Part shown: piece after piece, positions 35,594-43,620 of the stretch
Layout: each line of letters begins with the position of its first letter
Position numbering within the stretch: the stretch's first letter is position 1
Assembly (NCBI GenBank): GCA_004802705.1
Contig: SGPL01000279.1
Location: 1 to 43,620, forward strand
Length of the DNA stretch: 43,620 nucleotides
DNA from: Bondarzewia mesenterica
Taxonomy: Eukaryota; Basidiomycota; Agaricomycetes; Russulales; Bondarzewiaceae
Reading direction: 5' to 3'
The notes under the pieces: model-generated
The model's input: only the letters and a program-made list of their open reading frames with translations
What the model was told of the DNA's origin: nothing
The model's database searches: none
Program-made: the position numbers and the translations under genes

Positions 35594-36097
35594 ATGATGC
35601 TGTCTGATCTCTCTCACGAGAACACTACAAGGTCAATGACGAGATCTAAGGACATCCCGCTCAGACGATGGTCGAGCGATATGGCAATTTCGGATCCCAC
35701 AGACCTCCGAGCCCAATCTGGAAGAGCTCAGGGCGGCGATTTCCGTAGATCCCTGTCTGACTGCCAAAAAGAGATCGGTGCCGAATGGCGGTGTATAAGG
35801 TCTGCAACAGAGACTAGCATATGTTACCTGTCTCCGAAGCTCGAACATGCTCTAAGGCTAACCCCCGCGTTCGCGCTTGTTTCAGCGTTTGATATCGCAA
35901 GGACAGCCTCAGTACTGCCCGGGCCCAAACATCTGAATTTGAAGCCGGCTGATATTCTCGGACGCGGTTGTGTGACCTTGAGAAACATTTTACTGTATAA
36001 TAGACACAACGCCCATCCAGACGGCTGTGCGCTGAGCAACACAGCAAGCGAAAAAGAAGCCCAAGTCGTTATTGAACAACTGCATGTGGCAGCATGA
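35594..36097 (+). CDS. Possible orphan single-exon protein, 167 residues
   Basis: I do not recognise this protein. It is an uninterrupted ATG-to-stop frame starting MMLSDLSHENTTRSMTRSKD, hydrophilic and basic in its first half, with one hydrophobic stretch (LTPAFALVSAFDIARTA). A TATA-like element lies about 50 bases upstream. It runs towards the 3' end of RRM4. There are no repeats, signal peptide or known motif. An open frame of this length can arise by chance in DNA of this composition, so it may be spurious. Transcript evidence would decide. Confidence 0.3.
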   Translation: MMLSDLSHENTTRSMTRSKDIPLRRWSSDMAISDPTDLRAQSGRAQGGDFRRSLSDCQKEIGAEWRCIRSATETSICYLSPKLEHALRLTPAFALVSAFDIARTASVLPGPKHLNLKPADILGRGCVTLRNILLYNRHNAHPDGCALSNTASEKEAQVVIEQLHVAA

Positions 36098-36558
36098 CTG
36101 CGGGGCGAGTTCACGATCTGGGAAAACAACACGATATTGTCGTAAACGGTCGTTAAAGAAAGGAGAAAGGAAAAGGCGGTTCGGAACAGTAGTCATGAAA
36201 GTAAAAAGCACGTATGTGTAGAGACCGGTTCGAGACAGGACAATACCAATCGAGACGAGAGAAGTTAGCTGGATCTGGCCGATCTGGCGAAATGAAGGGA
36301 GTGATTGTGTATGTGGTATAACCGCCTTCTGGGATGTCAAATGCATTCCGGGATATAGTCAGTCATGAGCAACGAGAAAAGAGCCCAACAAAGCAAGATT
36401 TGGGCATCAACAGAAAGACGCGTGAAAAGAAAGAACGGAAGTAAGCAAGCTTTGCAAAAACATGATGGGGAAAAATATGGGCGGTACGACGAGATGCAGA
36501 AGGTGACAAAAAAAAACAAGACGGACGAAACATGTATGTGGGTCGGGAAACGAAGCTC

Positions 36559-39424
36559 CTACTTGCCGATAGACGCCTGGACGAGGAGAGCCTTCTCCTT
36601 CAATACCGTTGGGTAACTATTCATGAGGTGAGCTAACGGACGAAGCTCGCCGTCGTTGAGTAGCGCAATGGTGAGCTTAGGTGCCTGCTTGAGACCGAAT
36701 GCTTTGATCACTCGGAACCTACATTGAAATAAGTTAAGAAGTTGACAATTATTATAAGAATTACTGGAGCAGAAAAATCACGCACAGCTTGTCACCTAGC
36801 TTCTGCTTCTGAATTTCGATGGGGTGATCCAACAATTCATCAATGAACTCGTCAGTCGCCTTCACCACAAGTGGATCCGCCTTTGGCATGGGAAGACCCG
36901 TCGTAGACGGTGAGTTGGCAAGCCTAATGATCTCAGCGGCTGGCAGACGCGCAAGTGACGCAACAGTATATGCGGAGCTTGGCGTTGCGGGCGAGGGTGA
37001 AGCCGCCGCAGATGGACCGCGGGACGAAAGGTCAGGGGTGTGGGGACTCTCCTCAAGTACTGCTTTACTCTTATTCTGCGGCGTGACCGGGACGTCGAGA
37101 ACGGTCTTGGAGGGCATGGGTGGCACAGGCGCAGGCTCGTCCTCGCCATCCTCACTATCCAACACCATTTTTGCATCCGCAATTTTTGACCGTAGCACCT
37201 CCACATTGAACAAACACATCGCACGCTCGCGTTTGGGCAAGCTTAGGAGTAGCTCAGTGAGCTCTGCAGCGCGTGCAGGCTCGAGACGTGCGACAGCTGC
37301 GGCGATGCGCTCACGTTCCGAAGTGGGTGCCGCCACCGATCCCGATGGAGATGAAGTTCTGGGAGGTGTTGAGAGGGAAGCCGAGACCGAGATGGGTGTA
37401 GACGGATGTTCTGGCGCAGACGCGGTCGCATTGAGCGCATTTGGATCCAACAGGCGCGAGTCCTGTGATGCAGCCGGTGAAGGCGATTTCTCGGGCGGCG
37501 TGATCGACGTCTTCGGCGGCTTCAAAGTTTTCCGTGCACTCTGGATATGATCATTAAACTTCACGGGATCTTGGATCGAAGAGACCACTTCGCTAAGAGA
37601 CAAGTTGACGAGATGGTCAACGATCCCGGCCAATTCGTCCGCCGCAACGCCGTCAGTAGCCTTCAATCGTCTGCTTAGTTCGCCAGACAGCACCTCCTTG
37701 CGTACCACAGGGGACAAGGCGGCAAGATCATCGTAGCGCATGGGCACATTGAGCGTGCCAGCGAGTGCAGCCTATGACATCATCTCAGAAAATTGATCAC
37801 TCGAAAGAGAGGTCGACTTACGTTGTAATAACTGCCAGACCCTCGCCGTGGCCTTTCTAACCTCTCGTGATGAGCTGCCGGCGAACCAAGAATGGCGGAT
37901 CTTGCACCAGGACTGGGCCAACCAGCATAGCTTTCGCCACCTTCGCTAGCTGCTGGGCTCGTTGCACCGCTCGCGATTCGAGGATGTCCGTTGTGGCTGG
38001 CGAAACGTTGAGCAAGTTTCTCCTGACGTAATTGCTTCGGTTCATGCAGACGGACAACGAGCTGCTTCGAGCCCACAACCACACCGTTCATGGCGTGCAT
38101 GGCAGCCGCCGCTGAAGTTAACGGTAAGCACGACATAAAATGAGAACGTCAAATTTTACCTTGATCCGGCATCTGGAAAGAGACAAAACCAAAACCACGA
38201 CTTTCGCCATTCTCGTTACGCATGACACGAGCGCTTTGAAATCTCAGTTGACTTCCACGAAGCACCTACTTTGAATACATACCTCACAATTTGGCCATAC
38301 TAAGAGACATTAGCGGCGAAGGCAGAACTGCTAAGATCAAGAACACTTACTTGACGGAAATGCGTGAAAAGGCCGTTCGAGTCGATTGAAGGATCCAGGT
38401 TCTGCAAACGAATTTGTCATGACAATGTGACGTCAGACATACTTGACACTTACTTTGCAGAAAAGATTGCAGGGATCAATAAGACCACTGTGACTATTTG
38501 AGCCAGGACCGTGCATGGGAGCCAATTGCACTTGCTGGCCAGGGCCGTGAATGAATGGCACGGGTGATCGTATCTGATAAGGAGGTCTTGGAGGCGAATA
38601 CTGGGGAAAAGAAAACCAGACGTACTGGAATGAGCCAGTACTCTTCATCGATATATGAAATTATTCGAAACTCACCTGCGAAGGGTAGGGACTGGGATAC
38701 CCTGCCCCGGACGGCACAAACGGTGGCGCAGTTGCATTAAACTCCGTCACATTTCCGCTCACACGCCGAGGTTGGAACATCTGGACAGCAATATTTTGTC
38801 CTTCAACTTCAACATATTGTAAAGCTTCCTCTGCATGTCGAGCATCCTCCTCTCGCCAAAACTCGACAACGCCATTGTCCTTGCCGAACGGAGCCTGCGT
38901 ACGCACGGAAGCCAGTGCTCCATAAGGACGGAAGAGGTCGTACAACTGGACATCGGTAAAATCCAGGGGGAGATGCTTCACAAGGCGTGGTATCGCATTC
39001 GGAGGTGGGAGGGGAGTAGGTGGAGAAGTTGGCGGGTACGGTGAAAGTACGAGGAAGACGGGTGGCGTCAGACCAGTAATTGGACGATTTTGCAGAGTCG
39101 CAAGAGCCATTTCGGCTGTCGCATTTGAGCAATATAACGAACATGAGAAGGATGAGAAGATCCTAGTAGGTACGATATCCACGGACGAGAAGGTTGCCAC
39201 TTACCTTTTTCGAGAAACTTGAACTCAATCGTGCCCGAAACTGGTCTGTTGAGATCATCACGCGAAATACGGGGTCGAAAGGGTGCACATGAACCGAATG
39301 CCACTGCGAGATTCTCATCCGTCACGTATGGAGGTAACCCTGAAATGTAGAGGACGGGCTCATGCAGGTAAGGGTGAGGCTGCGGACCTGATGCGGTTAC
39401 CGACGGTGGATTATAGTCCGCCAT
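36559..39424 (-). CDS. RRM4: Rrm4-like endosomal mRNA transport protein (3 RRM + 3 MLLE domains)
   Basis: RNA-binding protein of the type that carries mRNAs on shuttling endosomes along microtubules in Ustilago maydis. About 800 residues, close to the 792 of U. maydis Rrm4. Near the N-terminus is RRM1 (VLYISGLPPYVTDENLAVAF). RRM2 (RLVKHLPLDFTDVQLYDLFR, then GVVEF) and RRM3 (NLDPSIDSNGLFTHFRQ, then RGFGFVSF) follow. After a Ser/Pro-rich linker come three MLLE-like helical modules. The first runs from LSPVVRKEVLSGELSRRLK to VVSSIQDPVKFNDHIQ. The second is ARAAELTELLLSLPKRERAM. The C-terminal one begins GDKLFRVIKAFGLKQAPK, continues LTIALLND and ends LVQASIGK. MLLE3 would bind a PAM2-like adaptor. 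The start MADYNPPSV opens the RRM1 exon. The large MLLE exon spans about 36783-37770. The domain order is diagnostic; the transport role here is inferred. Confidence 0.88.
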
Positions 39425-40301
39425 TTCTGTCGTGAAAGTATATTAAGCAACAACTAGATAGACAGAGACTGAATGAGTCGCTTATTGACCGTGGAGGACG
39501 TTATGGACGACGTCGACGTTCAGAACAAGCACAGAGCGAAAAAAGATCTCGTATCAGCCAAAATATGCTTATATAATCGCACCTTCTCTGACCCCGCCGC
39601 CATGCATGGCCACTCCGGTCCTCCGCATAAGTAGTGTGTTGTCTTGCAGCAGGACAGCCCAATATTAGATGTCAGCAACCAACGTTGCAACTCCGATGTG
39701 GCCATTCAGGATCATTCAGTCCAATGCGCCTCTGCACGACATCTGCATTGATCTGACTCCTACAACTCCGCTAGTGACGGATGCATCTGTATACTAGTAT
39801 GCTGTAGGCCTGTGTATTGTTTCCGCACGGCCTGGTGACATCCGAAAATTGCTTCCGACTCCAATGATGCTTGTATTCTTTGCCAGTCTGGACTGACGTC
39901 TCAGGAAGACATTATCGCGGTACTTATGATAAAGCACGCTTCAATTATTTAATGCTGAAACTTCGCGTGACTCCTGCTCTCTTGCCATTCCCTGGTGAGA
40001 TACTTCTAAACCTTGCAAAAGATGTCTTGTGAATCTTGTTTATGTAGGGGGGTCCAGTAAGTTTCTGAGCCTGTTCGTTATCGCCCTTCGGTTGGCAATC
40101 CGAGAGCGATGACTTCGTACTATACGACTACGCATTCAAGGTGCTTTTCCAAGTTGCACCTAGTATGTCTCCTGTCCACAATGAGCTCGGCCGTCTTCCC
40201 ATGTCAATACCGAGTTTGCTCCCAGTAGGTGAAACACTCATCTAGCTGATTCTGAAAGAACCGCTAACTCGCTCTACGAAGCAATAATAGCCAGACTTTC
40301 G
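39425..40301. other. Intergenic region between S9 peptidase stop and RRM4 start
   Basis: No gene is supported. The left part is the RRM4 promoter and leader, and the right part is the 3' flank of the S9 peptidase gene. Short frames have no family motif and no consistent splice pattern. Confidence 0.5.
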
Positions 40302-42678
40302 TCACATATGAATGTGGAAATGCTTCAAGACCCTATGCATGACATCCTCCGCATGTTTTTGCTCCACGAACCTATCATCAGCTGCTCGTGAGGATCAAGA
40401 GCATTTCGCGAAACATCAAGCAACGCACCCATGCGGCTCCCGAGGGTACAATACCAGCTGTGCCGTCTCTCTTCCTTCCTTCGCAGCAACCCTTTTCAGT
40501 CCCCTGTATAGCCCAATGGCTTGTCCAACAGGCACACGTTCGTCCCTCTCCCCGTGAAGGATCAATACTGCCGTCGTCACGCCATGCAAATCATGCACCG
40601 GGCTAATCTTACGATGGGAGCATGGTGCCGACCAGGGGTTCCGTTGACCAATCTCGACCTGTCATACATTTTTTTGTTGAAGACATTAAAAAAAATCAAG
40701 CGACAACGAGGTCCTACCTCCAGCTCAGGTGAAGCTGACTCCATGACCATACCTTCCCAGTTCGCCACACCAGCCCCGACAACGGCTGCTTTGAACCGAC
40801 TCTTGGTTTTGGCGATACCCCATGCGGTCAAAGAGCCTCCTATAAGGCTCCAATAATGAATTTGTCTGCCTCGTTTATCGCCGACACACTTACCATGACT
40901 CCAACCAGCCACGCCCAACCTCTCAGGATCAGCCCAACCTCGTTTGATGGCTTCATCCAGCATACCTTCACAATCTGGCCAGTCCAGCACGCCAATACCC
41001 AAGCCGGCCGCAGCGGCAAACTCATGTCCCCTGCCCTGACCTAAGTCGCAAAGTCTTCCGATCAGTGATTTACGGACTAGTGGACGATCACTCACTTCCG
41101 CGATAGTTTGGAGAAATAACGAGGTATCCTGCAGATGCCAGCATTTCGCGCCAGTTACAGAAATAAGGCATGTAGTCGGGTATGTCCCGTCTAATTTTAT
41201 CGCGATCTCAATTGAAACAAATATTCGACAGATCACCAAGAGCGTGCTCACCGGTATGGCCCACCATGAATGAAAAGCACGGTCGGCAAAGCTCCCTGTG
41301 CATCATCGTATCCAGGTGGGAATCTGACCATGCCGTCTAACTGTATCCCGTCATTCGAAGTCCACTGCAGCACTTGGGTCCGGATAGCAGGTGCGTCCAA
41401 GAGCCATTGAAGATGAGACGACAACTTCACAGCAGCGATTGGCCTGTGATCATCGACCTTCAAATCACCCTCCACACGGCAAACGTGCACGTTCGGCGGT
41501 TCGTGCCGCGGTCCTGAACTGAGTACTCCTGCGAACATGAACTCTGCCCGCCCGTCAACACCAAGAATTCGCCGTGCGTCCCACGCCCCAAACCAGATCG
41601 CATCGTCACGGGTCGCGAAGACGGTATGCATCACCTCCGCGCCGCCGCGCGCGGTCGTGCGAACGATATCAATATGCGTGTCTACACCAGCGGACACCTC
41701 AACCGCGACATATCCAGTATCCGCATTCCCTCCTAAATCGACGAGTCGCACAGCATCATCCTTTACCCCATACAACCTCGTTACAGCCTCCGGATCACTG
41801 GTCAAGTATGATTGGAACGACGCATTTGGAGCGTGGACAAAGAGTGACCGTGCATCCAGCAGACGAGATGCGTCGTAACTTTGTAATTCGATAATGTGGC
41901 CGGTTGCAGTAAGTATCGTGCTACCTGATGGCGTGTGGTGGTACTTCCCCAAAATGACCGGCTCAGTTTCTCCGCCGCGCGCGTCATCCGCGGCAATCTT
42001 CTCCAGGACAACTTGAAATGACGAGTACTCCGTCCCCCGGTTCTCTCTCAACCGGTACACAAGCTCTTTTCCGCTCTGGCTCCAGGAAAAGCTCTCGACG
42101 TGCATATCTCTTCTCACCCGCAGCGTGCGAATAGCACCGCTTTCCAAGTCACATACCCTCAACCGTGCCAACCTCGTTTTCTCGCCGTATACTTTTGCAT
42201 CATCCTTTGTCTTCGCTCGCTCAAGGCCCTCGGCACTCGCCGCATCCGGGCTGGTGAACGCGACCGTTCTCCCGTCCGGCGAGATCTCAAACGCGGCAAC
42301 TCCCGCACCAACATCCTCCCCCTCTCGGAAAACAGGTACGATGCTCCTGCTACCCACGTCCATCATGTATATATTCACGCTTTTACCTGCCCTATTGGAG
42401 AGGAATAACACCCTCTTACCATCCGGCAACCACGCTGCCGCCCGATCATTCCATTCGCCGTCTGTCAGTGTTTTGGGACCAACAGAGCTCTCGACGTCCA
42501 CCCCTGCCTCCACGATCCACAGTGCGCAGGTGCTCCGCTCCTGTCGGTAGAAAGGCTGCACTTCGTAGATAATACGCGTTCCGTCCGGACTGATGCGAGG
42601 CGCGCGTATCTTGTCGGTCGAGGCAATGAGCCTGGGAGAGTGTACTGGCGTCAGTGTCGTGATGCATGGCGCAGACAT
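40302..42678 (-). CDS. S9-family serine peptidase (acylaminoacyl-peptidase-like, prolyl oligopeptidase fold)
   Basis: Cytosolic serine hydrolase of the prolyl-oligopeptidase family, S9C-like. An N-terminal beta-propeller with WD-like/TolB-like blades (ISPDGTRIIYEVQPF, WLPDGKRVLFLSN, ISPDGRTVAFTSP, SWSQSGKELVYRL) is followed by the alpha/beta-hydrolase domain. The latter shows FIHGGPYR, NWREMLASAGYLVISPNYRG, GRGHEFA and the nucleophile elbow GWSHGG. The acid residue is in LHGERDERVP and the histidine in REPHGF. The protein ends HRVLKHFHIHM. The catalytic triad is therefore complete. Introns cut GWSH/GG (one base into the first glycine codon) and PHG/F, so both active-site loops depend on correct splicing. 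The long first exon covers the propeller. The start MSAPCITTLTPVHSPRL is the first ATG before it. The length is about 700 residues, as expected. Confidence 0.93.
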
Positions 42679-43620
42679 GTCATATAGAGAGTATCGCAGC
42701 CTGTGTACGATGGAAATTCTGGGACTGAAAGTGGATATGTGTCTTGAGAAGTAGAGAGGGAGATATGTCGAATCTACATTGCGGCGGTACTTATAGGTCC
42801 CGATGGATCGGTATCTGATTAAATGAGATGAGATAGAATATGATAAGATGAGATGAGGAGGACTTCTTTCTCTCGGGAGTCGGAATATTAGTTTTCGCAG
42901 TCTTCTACGGCAATGAGGGTATTATTCTTCATCTCCATGAAGGAATTTGGATCCCCAGTTCCGTCCACACATACATTATGAGGCTCGAGCGTACTTCGCC
43001 AAAGGCCCAAAAGCGATCAGAGATCTCCCGCCAACTCTGAGTCGCGCCACAGGCGCGTTTGAGGTCCGCGACCAAACGCGCCGCGTGACGCGTGACAGGT
43101 ATACGGCAACACACGCTTTGCATCAAATCCTCTCATCGTCAGCATGATCATCCCTTCGCTCCTGGCCGCTCATTCATTTCCCCCCGCGCGTTCACGTTGT
43201 CCCACAATGCACCAGGGAAAAAAAAACACCTCCCTCCAAAAAAAAGACAGAAGATCTTCGGCGTTAGTTCTTTTCATGAGGCCTGGGGACTACTAGCCAG
43301 GACAAACCAGTTCGCGACCAAGGGATTGCTGAACCATTGGCACCCCGAAGCCTAACAATAGCCTCCTCGCTCTGCTATCCGATGACCCCCTTTTTTTTGG
43401 TCTATCAAGCCGAACAACTCGTGCCCAAGGATCACCTGCGCCGACCCCTATCGTCCAAACTAAACTCAGTCAACTCTTTTTGATTTATTTTCCTACTAGT
43501 ATTACAGTGAACGCCCTCGCGCTCCCGGCACGGCCTCCCCAACCGTTCAAAAAACTTGCGGCAGGGCGGCGCCATGACGGGGGTGCCGACATCGACTGGG
43601 GAGTCAGTCCCGTCGAGTAC
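42679..43620. other. Right-edge intergenic stretch
   Basis: Upstream region of the S9 peptidase gene. A minus-strand TATAAG lies at about 42790-42795, some 115 bases before the start codon. Further right there are GAGAT/TGAGA-type simple repeats (about 42825-42860) and A- and T-runs (43219, 43238, 43389). No gene is supported, and short plus-strand frames lack motifs. Confidence 0.5.

Larger units (their letters stand above)
34893..36558. other. Region between the GMC and RRM4 genes
   Basis: This contains the GMC promoter side, a fold-back element at 35158-35330, a possible single-exon orphan gene at 35594-36097 (both listed separately), and the probable 3' UTR of RRM4 from about 36100 to 36558. 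No other feature was recognised. Confidence 0.45.

Noticed and set aside
36843..37550. 235-codon plus-strand open frame
   Set aside because: It is the antisense of the large RRM4 MLLE exon. The open frame follows from GC-rich codon use of the real gene.

Overview
The window looks like nuclear DNA of a mushroom-forming basidiomycete (Agaricomycetes-like). Genes are tightly packed and cut by many short GT-AG introns of about 50-65 bases. The gene families (a fungal ERG6, a Slt2-type MAP kinase, an Rrm4-type endosomal RNA-binding protein, expanded P450 and GMC oxidoreductase families) fit that group. No rRNA, tRNA, CRISPR array or intact transposon was recognised. All exon structures were read by eye from splice signals and family motifs, so outer coordinates run from start codon to stop codon and include introns.

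Layout. 1-6.1 kb: a minus-strand cytochrome P450 (CYP-A, 1028-3381), then a gene-poor stretch with unresolved minus-strand coding-like fragments. 6.1-14.2 kb: a G3BP/Nxt3-like stress-granule protein (+), RAD52 (-) and an Slt2/Mpk1 cell-wall-integrity MAP kinase (+). 15.1-23.3 kb: three minus-strand genes in a row, an allantoate/nicotinate-type MFS transporter, sterol 24-C-methyltransferase ERG6, and a second P450 (CYP-B) that is a close paralogue of CYP-A. 25.4-31.2 kb: an HPP-family membrane protein (+), actin-interacting protein AIP1 (-) and the spindle checkpoint protein MAD3 (-). 32-42.7 kb: a GMC oxidoreductase (-), a possible orphan single-exon gene (+), an Rrm4 orthologue with three RRM and three MLLE domains (-) and an S9 prolyl-oligopeptidase-family hydrolase (-). 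The last 0.9 kb shows no gene.

How the genes relate. Most are independent housekeeping genes (DNA repair, spindle checkpoint, actin turnover, cell-wall signalling, sterol synthesis, mRNA transport). The accessory part is the pair of paralogous P450s about 18 kb apart, with a transporter and ERG6 between them. This could be a small oxidation/transport neighbourhood, but nothing in the sequence proves joint function.

Points most worth following: the KEN and ABBA-like motif layout of MAD3, the Rrm4 domain array, a 14-base microexon in the MFS gene, two strong inverted-repeat structures (23.9 kb and 35.2 kb), and a GMC oxidoreductase that begins with an N-myristoylation-like motif instead of a signal peptide.
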